From Halichondria panicea (taxonomy: Eukaryota > Porifera > Demospongiae > Suberitida > Halichondriidae): a stretch of DNA of 64,000 nucleotides. The notes beneath the pieces were generated by a model. It worked only from the letters and a program-made list of their open reading frames with translations, ran no database searches and was not told where the DNA came from. Of this stretch, positions 14,234-26,446 are shown piece after piece. Each line of letters begins with the position of its first letter. Positions within the stretch are counted from its first letter, which is position 1. The position numbers were made by a program, and so were the translations under genes. The stretch lies in the NCBI RefSeq assembly GCF_963675165.1, contig NC_087388.1:5461047-5525046 (forward strand), in the 5' to 3' direction.

Positions 14234-17200
14234 ATGGCTATGTTAGTAACTCTCTTTGCCTTGTTTCTGCTGCAAGGGGCAGCTCAATCTCAATCGTTCT
14301 CCTTCCAAGACTCTACCAATGTTCCAGGACTGCAAGTGGACTCCAGTGGGAGAACATTCCTTGCTGCAGGCAACTACCTGTATAGACTTAATTTACAGCT
14401 AGTGCAAGAGGAGAGAATTGATCTAGGAGCTACTGTTATCAATAGAGGACTAGCCCTGAGCTCTACTGGGATGGTGGTGGTGTGTTTAGAGGATCTCTCT
14501 TGCTCTGTCTACAATGCAAGCAACCTCGGTGCTGGCCCGATCAGGAGTGTCAGTAATGCTATAGCCTCTGCAAATCCGAACTTTGGAGCAGCTATCATTA
14601 CGTCAGGAGACACCGTCTATACTGGAGCATCGACTGGTGCAGGAGAGAGAATGGTGCTGCAACAATTCGGAGAGGGGTTCAATAGATCTTCCGACAACAA
14701 TCGTAATTTATTCAATGGGGGTGAACTGATTTTTGGGGTTGGTGAATTCTCCAGACAATTCTATGGAGGATTTGTGAGTGGTAACTTTACCTACTATGTT
14801 GTCTCTGACTATCAACCTGCTGATGCACGAGCTATAAGACTGTTACGTATTTGCAACATGCCTGATTGTGGCGGCCCAAGTACCTGTGGAATGACTGCTT
14901 TGTATGAACTGGGATTCAATTGCGGTTCACGATCAATCAGTGGAGCTACTCGTGTGTGTGGAGTGTCATTAGTGGAGGACTTCAGTGGGATATCTGGACC
15001 TACTGCTGTGGTAACTATTTGTACACCTGGCTTCACTACTAGAAACTCTATTTGTGTGGTCAATATCACTGCTGTCAATGAAGCTATGGACACTAAATAT
15101 GACTCTTGTATTGTGTCACGCAGCACTGTTGGAGAAGACATTAATATAGCATGGAAAACAATTACAGATAACTGCAATGCTCTGCCTGAGGTTTGTAACT
15201 ATAGTAATTTAAATTGGTTTAGTATGGAGAACAAGTTCCTCAGATATCTGCACTGCCCTACCTCCGGTTTGTAAATAATTATAGACTTATATAATTACAG
15301 TAGAAAAAAACAAATCTCACAATTTGATCTTTCTCTAGGTAACTGGGGACAGATGTGATACACCCACTCCTATCGGTATTCTCGCCCCTGATGGTAGTAG
15401 GGACAGTATAGCACCGGTTCGTATTAACTTTGGAGGTACTGTCCCCACCACCTCAATAGCTGTGAAGATGGAGCAGTTCTCTTTTGTGTTTGTGGCAACT
15501 GATGATTCACGGATAAGAGGAGTAAGTGGTTGAGTCAGCTATATTGTGTATAATTATGAGTCTCCACAGTACGATGTCAGTGGTACATCTACCCTATTCT
15601 ACAATCAGCCAGTGACCTCTCTTGTACATCAGTTGTCATGGCAAGAAGGACTGAACTACATCACAGCAACCACTAATAACTCGGTGAGTACGTCTCACCT
15701 CCCATCCACTACCCCATCCCTCTGCATGTAGGTGTTCCAAGTACCCATAGAGGAGTGTTCCCAGCGTATAGACTGTACCAGTTGTACCAATAACCTCAAC
15801 CCGCTCTGTGGGTGGTGTGTGGTGGAGAACAAGTGCTCCCGTCAGACACAGTGTCAGAACTCCAGTCTCTCTAGTAGATGGACACAAGATAATACCAACT
15901 GTGTTACAGCCACTGTGGAGCCTATGCAACCTGTGCTTGACCCTGAGATTTCTGTTGGAGTGGTGAGGATTGTGTATTTGTTTCTGATAACATTCAACGA
16001 CACAGCTCACAGTGGCCCTGACCTCTCCTGGCTTGCCTTTCCTCCTGGCTGGGGAGACCTTCTCTTGTCATCTTGCAGACAGTGAAGGACGTTTCCCTCC
16101 CATTACAGTACCAGCTGTTGAGGTCACCCAGGGAACAGTTTATAACTGCAGTATTACAGGAATGGTACCTGACTATCATGGAGTGACTGCAACTATCAAC
16201 CTGGGATTTCAGAGCTCTCTATTCAATGAGCCATTTGATATCACCAACCAAGCGCTCACCATCTACAGGTGCTCAGCAGGAGAAAGGTATCACCTTAATA
16301 TTCAAATTCAATATTCATGGTACGTATATTTAGTTCCAGTATGGTCATGATTATCAACTCTCCAATGACTGCATGAAGTCCATTTTAATGATGAATAGTT
16401 AAGGCACCACTAAACAGCGAGACTATAATTATGTACATGCGAAATGTCGATGAATGCTATAATTATATGGAGATCTTTCTTTCTCACTGCACAGTTGTAA
16501 GGATTGCCTTGGGCTCGATAGTCCTTGTGGATGGTGTAACCTCAACAAGCAGTGCAGTGGAACATCAGCTCCTTGCAGGAATGTATCTCATTTCCTACAG
16601 GTGAGCTCAGTAACCATGGTTACCTGTGACTCTGTACACATCCTCTGTACAGGTGTCTGGAGGCAACAACTTCACTGCCGAGTGCCCCTTATTGGACACG
16701 CCCCCCTCTAGTGAGTACACTCAACCAATAAGGGTGGCCCAGGACCTTCGACTGACTACCAAGAACCTCATTTCACCTGTAAGTCATATGACATCCGTAC
16801 CTGTTTGTTTAATGGCTTCCCTCTATTAGACGGATGGCTTTGAGTACTATTGTGTTGTGAATGGAGTTAGTCTGATAGCTCAGTATGAGAACAAAAACTC
16901 CATTCTGTGTACAGTGGGCAGCGGGCAAGTGAGTGGAGACAATAACGTTCTTATGATCACTTGTTGTGTTTACTATCATCCTTAAGTGCTTATCTTAGTC
17001 ACTGGAATATCACATATAAGTATTTTCACTTTCTGCACAAGACAAATGATTTTACAATTGCTTGCCTTAAATAGTGATGATCTTGTACAGCTCACACTGC
17101 CTGCTGGTGTTGGCAGTTCCACTGTAGATGTCAAGGTGATGTGGTCAGGGAATGGCATCAACCACCTACTGAGCAGTATCATGCAACAGACCAATGGTAC

Positions 17201-20200
17201 ATGCATACACAGCTAATGCAGGTAACAGATGTTTCAGTATAGAGGCACCAGCACATGTACGTGCATGCAACATTTTTACTGCATGCGGAATGTTGTGCAA
17301 ACGAGTGGGAATGATTGACTATGATATATAGTTGCTAAAAAGTGGCCAAAAGTTCGAAGTATTGGTGCATGGTCAGTGGCGAATCCAAAGGGGGTTCTTT
17401 GGGTTCAATTGAACCCCCCTTTGAGAAAGAAGTGAGTGGGAGGCTCAAGCAACTAATTAGCAAGTTGTTCCTTTCTTACTAGCTTTCACATGCACTTCTC
17501 ACTTACCTTTAGTCCTTGTTAGTCCTGCGAAGCTTTATCTGTGCAGTTTCAGTGACTATGAAGGCTAAAAACTCTCCAGCGTAGTACATACAGACTGCTT
17601 ATGAAAGTGATGACCTTTTTTTTAGGAAAAAATTCGGTGTGTTAATGCACATGCTCACTGTTTCGAAGAAGTTACGACGTCTTTTTTTTAGGTAAAATGT
17701 AAAATTTACAATCCTTGACCCGCTCAGAGACCTGGAACCCCTCTTTCAAGATTCCTAGATCCTCCACTGAAGGTGTAGCCTCTTTTTTCCATCTTGCAGC
17801 TACTATAGTACTATAGCCAGCTAGCTTTCTGCATACCGTATACCTCACTTGCGCACGCGGAAACTGAGGCATAATTATTATGCTTACCACCCTCCCCCTA
17901 TACACACACACAGTGACTCTGTATGATTGTCGTGATTTGGCCAGTGGATGTTCAGAGTGCCTTGTGTCCATACTGGGATCAGAGTTCACGTGTGGGTGGT
18001 GTGTGATCAGGGAAAGCTGTGAGGTGTTGCAAGAATGCACCAATGATGTTTGGGTTACTGAGGGGAGAAATTGTCCTACCCCTTTCATCAACTCAATCTC
18101 TCCAGAATCTGGTAATTGTTATATTAAACCTGTATGCCATGACACTCCTACACCCACAGGACCAGTTGAGGGTGGTACAGCGATCACTGTGATGGGCACT
18201 GACCTTGGGGTGACCTTTGTTGACGTTCTGAACGCTACCCTTACATTAGGAGGTGTAGCCTGCACTCCCATCAATACTGACTATATACCAGGGAGGCAAT
18301 TTGTGTGTGTGACCAACCACTTTGGAATTACAGGCTTCAATGTCTTCACTATGGTCCTATATGGCAATATACACGTCAATGTAAACGCTGATTCCTTCAT
18401 TGCGTTGAATCCTATTGTTAGTAGCGTCAAGCCGACCTTTGGACCCATGGCCGGAGGTACCAAACTGACTGTGGGGGGTAAAGAGTTAGGAACTGGTAAC
18501 CTTGAGAACACTAGAGTCACTATAGAAATCAATGGAGGGCCAACCTATCCCTGCAGCATGATGTAAGTGCTATAATTATTAAAGAACATGCAGTAGACAA
18601 TGTTTAAACCTTTCCGTGCAGATCAGTCTTTTCTCAAGAGATTGAATGCACCGCTACGGCAGCAAACCTCACCTCCGCTGCAGAGGTGGTGGTTACTATT
18701 GATGCTGCTAGACTGACTTTCGGAGTGGTGTTCAGTTACCGTAACAATCCCAATGTAACTGCTGTGTTTCCTAGCAACACCATTCCCAGTGGAGGCATCA
18801 CACTGACCTTTACTGGACTAGACATGAACGTGGTACAACAGCCTGTGTTGGAGGTGTATAGAGGAGCGGGGTCTCCTCTGGTGAGCCAGCAATAATGTTT
18901 GTACATGATGTACTTACTCTCTCCCCCTCTTACAGAGAAGCTACTGCATTGTTGTGAACAGTACCGCAATCACATGCTGTACTCCTAGTCTAGGGACGAC
19001 CTCACTGACCCCATTGAACTATTCCCTGTTGTTTGATGATGCCCCACCCACTACACAAGCACGTCTCCCCATCATCGTCCAATCAGATCCCTTCAATTTT
19101 ACACTAGAGGGTTCTCAAGAGGTCACCAGTGGCACAGTGACCCTCATACGCATTGTGGTACGTCCTATAGCTAGTATACTGACGCTATATATACTGTTAC
19201 CGTGTGTGTATCCAGGGTGATAATCTCGACTCAGTGGAGACCAGTGAGATACGAGTGACCGTGGGAGGGGAGGAGTGTGTCAAGATACCCTCCAATAGTA
19301 GAGGTAGTGACATCATCTGCACTGTCCCCTTGGAGCCGCCAGGAGGGCAGGAACTAGCCATCATAAATGTGAGTAACTATCTAAAAATAACTGTTTGTCA
19401 CTGTCTCCTTCAGGTGACCATTGGGAGCAACATATCTCAAGTATTGGACCGTCAACTGACTTATTCGCTTCCTACCTTTCTTGGGCCAACAGTTCCTCTG
19501 GAGATCATCATTCCAGTTATTGTTGTTATCTTTGTATTGGTCGTGTGTTTACTGATGATTGTGATTGTCTGCTTATATCTGAACTCGAGGAGAAAGTTCA
19601 TGTCGATTGCTATGCACCAACAAATGGTAGAGCTTGTGGCTACTACTGGGTAAGTAACGCTATATAATTATATACCTTCTTATGTCGCTTTTACGGTTGT
19701 ATTAGGAAAACTCCGGAGGCAGTGGATGGAAATAATGCACTCGTTAGTAAGTTAGTATACATGTGTACAATTATAGTCTAGTTATATTCATTGACCTACA
19801 GAATCAGAGCTTGATGAAATTGCCAAGTCCATCCCAGACTCATTCAAAATACCAGCCTCCATATTGAAGCTCTCCAGTACTGCAATTGGACAAGGTAAAG
19901 AAAGATGTGCATTTCACTTAATTTATGGGATGTCACTATACAGGTGAATTTGGCGTTGTGTACAAGGGAATTCTGACAGACTGGAACAAAGTACCTATGC
20001 AGGGGGTGGCCGTGAAGACATTAAAAGGTGACATCAATTGAAAATATTTACCTTACATGTACATGTTACTGTATATAGGTTATATCAACCACTCGTTTTT
20101 CTGGTTCTCTTGCTAGGTTTTTGCTACCCCCTACATAAAAAGTACAATTTCTGGCCAACAGCTAATAATACAACACAGTCAACCAACGTTGCATTTCTGA

Positions 20201-23200
20201 TGAGCCATGCAGTTAATCATTGTTATACTCTATATATGCATGCAGGTCTGTTCTCGTTGTCGGATGTTCAGAGCATGGTGTGTGAGGTAAACAAGATGCA
20301 GGACTTTGATCATCCTCACGTCATGTCCCTGATTGGGGTGTGTCTCGATGCTGGCCCCGGGATTGCTATAGTGATGCCATATATGGCCAATGGGAGCCTT
20401 TTCGACTACCTCAAGAAAGAAAGGGATAATCTGGAGCTGGACGATGACTGTGAGATTGATCAGGTGTGTGTGTGTGTGTGTGTATTTTAGCAATTTTAAT
20501 TAGCACTATTATTTATAAACACACCGGCCCCAATTGCAAGGCATAACTACTTGAGTGTAGAAATTAATTTGTATGCATGCGTATATATAGGGACAGTACG
20601 GAGTGGTTTCAATAATATTGAAGATTAGAGCACCATGCACCAAAGGATTTTGATCATGCAGCGTTGTCCTTTTCATTCTCTGTATAGATTCTGGCAGTGA
20701 GGAAACTGCTACTAAAAATGTGCCATCAGATAGCACTGGGAATGGCCTACTTGGCCGAGCAGAAGTTTGTCCATCGAGACCTTGCAGCCAGAAACTGCAT
20801 GTGAGTGACTATGTGTAGTGAGAGACGTCAGTGTTAACAATAATCACATGTAAAGCTACAAAGATAATTACTGATTCATTGCGACGAATCTAACGTTACT
20901 ATTATCGTAGCAGTATCACAAATCAACAACTCATCCAACTCTTCATGAAAATTGACTTACGTGCATTGTTAGCGTGGTTTCATCTTGTACATTCCTATAG
21001 GCTGGACTCGGGAGGGGGTATCAGGGTGGGGGACTTTGGTCTGGCTGAGGACGTCTATGCTAGCGGCTACTTCAGACAGAACGATCGAGCCAATGTGAAG
21101 GTGCCCTACAAATGGATGGCCTTGGAGAGTCTCAACGATGCCATCTTCACAGAGAAAACTGATGTGGTCAGTCAGTGCATGGTAGACTAATAAGCACTCC
21201 AGGAAATTGTGAAATTTTCTGTGCATTTATTGGTATTATAGGTATAGACCTCCTGCATGTGGTGCTCAATTAATTACAAAGTTTACGACCAAATACGAGT
21301 GGACAAACATTTATAGCAAGACATATGCTCATTCAGTGGTCGTACGGTGTGACTGTGTGGGAGGTTTTCAATGGAGGACGGACTCCCTACCCTGCCGTGG
21401 ACCCACTGTCCCTCATCCAGCTGCTGGGAGAGGGGAGGAGACTAGAGAGACCTCTCACTGCAGCCTGTGCCACCGAGATGTGAGTGTATATACTCTTTGA
21501 GTTGTAGCATGCAGTAATTTGAGTACTGCATCACTGTGTGCAACTCCCCCCCTCCTAGCTCGGAGTTGGCTGTAATTGAAGCGGGGAAAAGTTGTCAATA
21601 CCATTTTAGTGTTGCATGCTCTCTTAATTGTGGTTCCACACTTTTGTTCTAACCGAGGCTACTGTATATGCATTACCTCCTCACCCAGTTCTGTGGTGAT
21701 GCGCAAGTGTTGGAGGGAGGACCCAGAGGAGAGGCCAACCTTCTTACAACTGTCCTCCATTGTGGAGAGGCTACTGGCATCCATCTCTGGCTACACTGAG
21801 CTCGGAATGGTGCTAGTGGATACCAGTAAAGAGGAGGAGGAGCTCAGTAAGTGTATAAATTATATGGACTTAAATTTGTTAGCCATGCAGCTTTTATTTT
21901 GTTTGCCGTAGGCTATAATTATTGTATGTATACAGTAGAACCTCGATTATCCGGACACCTTGGTTCCCGAGGCAGGCCGGATAACTGAATATACGAATAG
22001 ATAAACCACGCCTTGATCCACCCACTTTATTGATAAACAACAGTGCCACCTGGTTGTCTGCGCATGCGCAGAAGATAAACAGACTTGTCTCCATAGTAAC
22101 AGCTGCAATGCGCATGTGCATTTCAGGGACAAGCCCATTTCTGAATTATTATATCTGATTAAAAAGAAACTTCCAAGCCGGATAATGGAGGTTCCGGATA
22201 ATGGAGGGCCGGATAATCGAGGTTCTGTTCTACTGTATTTTGAAAGGAAGTGTATATATACCGACTAGAAAAACATTTGCAATGTGAAAAATTGCTAGGA
22301 TTGCATGGCCAGGGGAACCACAAAAAAACGTGGAAACAAGAAATCCGACGAGAGCATATATATAACTCCAATCCGTTACAACGTCAATCACATGTATACT
22401 GGTTGTTTTCCCAGCCAATAATTATAAATATAAATACGAAATTTTTACTGGTGGGGTGGTGATGACCAATCCTTTTATTATACATCCATTTTGGAATGTG
22501 CAGGCATATAATCATGATGATTTGTGATGAATTGATGTTCCTAATACATGCAGTGTTGAGCACAGGTACACAGTCCATCCATGCATAGTAACATGCACGG
22601 ACCGTATACTGGTAACCTGCATGGAATGATGTGTGGATGGAAGCTGGTAGATGGATCTGGAACACAGTCTATATACTATGTATTGTACATGTTCATGACG
22701 TTGTAACGGATTGGAGTTATATATATGCTCTCGTCGGATTTCTTGTTTCCACGCTTTTTTGTGGTTCCCCTGGCCAATCCTAGCAATTTTTCACATTGCA
22801 AATGTTTTTCTAGTCGGATTCCCTTTCTTTTTCAATACAAGTGGAACGTCAAGAGGCAGTATAGAAGTTCAAGAAGAGAAGACAGGACTAATTAGATATC
22901 TTCTCGAATATCTCTGGACTATATATAATAATTATAGTAATATTTGATATGTTGAATTTGTGAATCAGTATTAAATGACAGCCATTTTAAGAGCATGATA
23001 TATAGCCAGTGCATATAGCATGCTTGTCAGAGAAAGGGAGCTAGAGCTGAACAGTGTGAAGAAAAGCAACACCTCCAGGCTATGGAAATGCACTGATTTT
23101 AGGCGCATGGTTTCTTAGCCACGCCTATCTATTATTTGGCCACAACACAATTGCTGAGTCATTAAAGATGGTGGAATTGTCTAGGTAAGAGAAATAGAGA

Positions 23201-23788
23201 CTGAGAGGTCATCTGCCTCGTAAGCAATCGCAAATCTGAAGAAGCGCTTTATAATCCAGGTTGTAGTTGTTTGGAAACCCTGTGCAGAATGTCCTGGAGA
23301 TGGCTGTACTTGGAGTAAATGCTGGGCAAGAAACTTACTCACTCACTCACTTACTTACTTACTTAGTCAGTCAGACAAAGAGCGGTGAAACGTCGAAATA
23401 GTGCAATTTTTAAAATGACAATATTCACTAAATTTAAAAAGTTCATGGATTATGAAATGAGAGATACAAAGAGAGAAAAGGCTAAATAAACTATCTGTCC
23501 ATTCAGTTTCTTGATGTGGCCTTTCCCTGCAGAGGATAGAACAGTTTGAACATGTCAAAATAAGTGAAATATTGCTAAACACGGGCAAACCCACTGCCAA
23601 TCCTATGTCATTATTTTATAACTCGAGGCTTGTACATCAGAAATGTCAAATTTCTTAATACCACTGCAGAATATGACTATGTCCCCACGCCCACGGAAGC
23701 CTCTCATCGCTATGGCAACTTTCCATTAAGTGACCCTCTAACAACTGACAACAGTGCGTACGGCCTCAGGGAAGAGATAACTACATAA
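14234..23788 (+). CDS. RTK gene B (type 2), plexin-like ectodomain and MET-like kinase
   Basis: Single-pass receptor kinase of 1602 residues when these exons are joined: 14234-15190, 15339-15521, 15570-15683, 15732-15962, 16006-16286, 16495-16600, 16653-16778, 16830-16928, 17091-17196, 17914-18111, 18160-18562, 18622-18880, 18936-19157, 19216-19368, 19414-19649, 19706-19746, 19802-19894, 19944-20027, 20246-20463, 20688-20800, 21001-21166, 21337-21479, 21689-21846, 23670-23788. Sema takes roughly residues 20-418, the PSI/IPT series 425-1155, the membrane span about 1175-1200 and the kinase 1260-1550. Kinase motifs: [35 protein letters not shown]. Unlike type 1, the tail has YDYVPTP, RYGNFP and SAYGL. 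YGNF fits the pYxNx motif known for GRB2 SH2 binding. Exon 3 is five codons shorter than in the other copies. Intron 21 starts GTCAGT, a weak donor shared with D. Intron 23 is 1.8 kb through transposon insertions. Ligand unknown. Confidence 0.86.
15211..15265 (+). pseudogene. Relic of an exon-1 3' end inside intron 1 of gene B
   Basis: AAATTGGTTTAGTATGGAGA and the following ~35 bases resemble the end of exon 1 of type-1 genes (compare C 28466-28520: ATTGGTTTAGCATGGAGAAC). It lies just after the true exon-1 donor of B. It is probably left over from unequal exchange between type-1 and type-2 copies. Confidence 0.6.
17370..17420. repeat. Probable transposon end in intron 9 of gene B
   Basis: CAGTGGCGAATCCAAAGGGG begins a stretch absent from the shorter intron 9 of D. 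CAGTGGCG-type ends are common in hAT-like elements. The other end and the target duplication were not located. Confidence 0.35.
20464..20484 (+). repeat. (GT)n at the splice donor of gene B exon 19
   Basis: About ten GT units start right at the donor. D has about eight, copy 0 about 15 and the end-of-window copy about 19. Confidence 0.85.
21933..22235. mobile_element. 303-bp pogo/Tigger-like MITE in intron 23 of gene B
   Basis: The element begins CAGTAGAACCTCGATTATCC and ends GGTTCTGTTCTACTG, with TA on each side. The ends match the style of pogo/Tigger transposons. No transposase is encoded. An element of the same length sits at the matching place in gene D (51361-51663), so it entered before B and D separated. 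Confidence 0.8.
22261..22817. mobile_element. 557-bp fold-back element in intron 23 of gene B
   Basis: Arms of about 122-125 bp are complementary (22261-22385 against 22696-22817), starting CCGACTAGAAAAACATTTGC and ending CTAGTCGG. Gene D lacks it at the matching site, so it arrived after the B-D duplication or was lost from D. Confidence 0.8.
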
Positions 23789-24129
23789 CTCTTAGACTAT
23801 TAAAATATGGCTACATTATGTACATTGAGCTTTGAGATTTAGTTATAAGTATTGACATTGTTAAACCAGACTTAACCTTTATGCATGAATGCAGTATTTA
23901 AGCATCAGTCTGACTTCTATAGCTATACATCGATTCAGCAGTTTTGTCTCAACATGCAGCTTGAATCTTTTTATACGTATACGTACATGTCGACGACTAC
24001 CTATACCTACAGCTGGCTGATATAATGTAATTATTAAAAAAATGTACTGAAACTTTAACAGCAACATCAAACTTTATGCTTTACCTATATATAATTATAG
24101 CTATAACATATTTTACTGAGGGTGAACCC

Positions 24130-24262
24130 ACATGCACCATTAATTATCATGAAGACGCTCATCGCTCAGTATAATGTCGACCCTCCGTTAAGTTATCTTC
24201 TAACGATTATTATGAACAGCAAAGCGTACAACCTTCTGGCAGGGAAGAAATGACTACAAATA
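24130..24262 (+). pseudogene. Decayed duplicate of a type-2 terminal RTK exon
   Basis: The stretch GAAGACGCTCATCGC... CCGTTAAGTTATCTTCTAAC ... AGCGTACAACCTTCTGG...AGGGAAGAAATGACTACA aligns by eye with exon 24 of B (GAAGCCTCTCATCGC to GATAACTACA), but with small indels and lost frame. It lies about 350 bp after the true B stop. Confidence 0.65.
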
Positions 24263-25371
24263 TGCCCAATTTGTGTGCCTTATTCTGGTTTCTCATTGTA
24301 CCTGATACATGCACTTACACACAGCTGCTGCATATGCATATACATGTGCCATCCACCATGCACCTATTACTTAGTGCATGGCATAATCAGTTATTATATA
24401 ATTATACTTCTTAGTATAGTGCCACCCTATACTTATAGTTCATATAGTCAAAAGTAATCTCAAGGCAGATCACCTGATTTTTCAGTTTTGTTAGAGTCCA
24501 GCCACCATTTGTGTGCATGAGTGTTGAATTATTTGGTAACAAAGTTGGAAGATGTAGCGAATGGACACTTGTTACATGTGTATATGGTGCATGCATGGGC
24601 AATATGCATGGGCAAAAGAAAACCGGCTGATTGTAAAACTAAAAAGTGACAATCACAGTCACTGTGAGATTCCAGATGATTGCTCGTATTAAATACTGTT
24701 TGTCAAAATGCATACACTTGCACATTGATCTACATTTCCAGGGGCGGATCCAGGAAAAACAAAAGGGGGGGCTAGACTAGCTAGAAAGGGGCGAAGCCCT
24801 GTACGAGGGCAGCCTCGCCGGAGGCGAATTTTTTTGCAAGATTTGACCTTTGAATAGCGATGTCAGACCGATTTTCATTTTTGCTATTTCTAACTCCTAT
24901 GTATTACTATCTCTTTTGAACACTCTAGGCAAACCAGAAAAACTTTACTGCACTGGACTTGGTCAAGCGAATGCAGAGATACAGCGTTTTGAAGAACACT
25001 AGTCAGGGCAAAATTCGTACAAAAATTTACCGCATTTTAATGTACTTGGGCGGGACTTATGAAATTTGTTGTTAATACCGGAAATGATCTTAAAGTTAGC
25101 ATATCTGCTGAACCGCTTGGTCTATTCTCTTTTAAAAAGTATGAAATGGACACTCAGGACTCGGGAGTTAACATTGTAACCATTTGATATCTATTATTAA
25201 TGTTTCTGTAATGTATATCTTTATGATGTCCCTATAATAGTATGATGTCTCCTGCTTCAGAGAGTTCTTTTGGATTTAAAGTAACCATGCTATCTTTTCA
25301 GTATATTGTATCATGTTTCAGAACTCTCATCAATGTCCACCTTATGCTTGTATCTGTTTCTTGATGTTTAT

Positions 25372-26446
25372 TAGCCTCGATCCCAGGCCGAGTTTTCGCT
25401 TTTATAACGGTTAGGCGAACAACTGGGCCTGGTACTAGTTGTCTGCGCATGCGTCAAATTTTCATTGTATATTTGTGGTCGGCAAAAATATTTAATAAAT
25501 CAATAATAGAAATTTGTACACAGAAAATGCACAGAGTGAGTACACAAAAGATGCACATAGGGAGCTGCTTCACAAAGGCCTGGGGAGTTGCCAGTTGTGC
25601 TGCAGCACAATTACAGTGACCCAGGGCAACTTCAGGATGATTGAATGCCTTCAAATTACGTTTCAAAAAGATTTAGCAGGCTGCTGGACTTCTCTGATTC
25701 TAGGCCCCAACTCGTAACTCATTGCTTGAGAAAACGTAGATTCTCTTGATGTCTCTGAGCTACCCAGCAACGCTCGAATGAGCAGGTCATACTCCAGTCC
25801 TGTGTCTGTGAGTATAGGACAATATTAAAAGAAACCAAAGGCGGTTAAACCCTTACCTCAAACTGTCCAGTCTCGTCCGTTAGTATAGCCAAGAGGAGCA
25901 CTGTTGGGACAGCTGGATATTAGCCATTGCTCCTGTACAGAGAAGTAGACATTTTAAATACGTGTAGAAATTTCTCGGTTATAGTGTCATTGTCGACGAG
26001 CTGATGATGGCAGCACCAAGTTCTCTAGCTCACACTCTTCACTTGATCCACCATATTAATGATGAAACTATAGTCTACCTACATTCTTGCCAAACATGAA
26101 CAAGACTTGATAGCATAGCCGGCCATAGGGCCCACACAAAAATATCTGACCTTAACAAGCTTGACAAAGCTTTATACCTCTTCCCTTGTTGTTCAGTCTT
26201 CAGAATAAGCTTCAGAGAAGAGAGAAGCTTCAGCTAAGAGCCATTCCAATCGATTCCAATAATGATAAAACGGGAACTGACTTCTAGTACACGATAGTAC
26301 ACAAATATAAATGTCACGAAAGTGAACGAGAATATCCATTCGTCAGAATCTGACGAACGATTGACGCATGCGCAGACAACTAGTACCAGGCCCAGTTGTT
26401 CGCCTAACCGTTATAAAAGCGAAAACTCGGCCTGGGATCGAGGCTA
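25372..26446. mobile_element. 1075-bp Mutator-like non-autonomous element, copy 1
   Basis: Terminal inverted repeats of about 86 bp start TAGCCTCGATCCCAGGCCGA and end with the complement. The 9-bp direct repeat GATGTTTAT flanks it (25363-25371 and 26447-26455). Long arms and a 9-bp duplication fit Mutator-like transposons. No transposase frame was found inside. A near-identical copy is at 54271. Confidence 0.85.

Noticed and set aside
22250-22462. Small frames within the fold-back element of intron 23 of gene B
   Set aside because: They are mirrored in the two arms and carry no recognisable domain.
25454-25717. Overlapping frames inside the Mutator-like elements (also at 54353-54616)
   Set aside because: They lie in both strands of a non-autonomous element, are under 75 residues and show no transposase motif.
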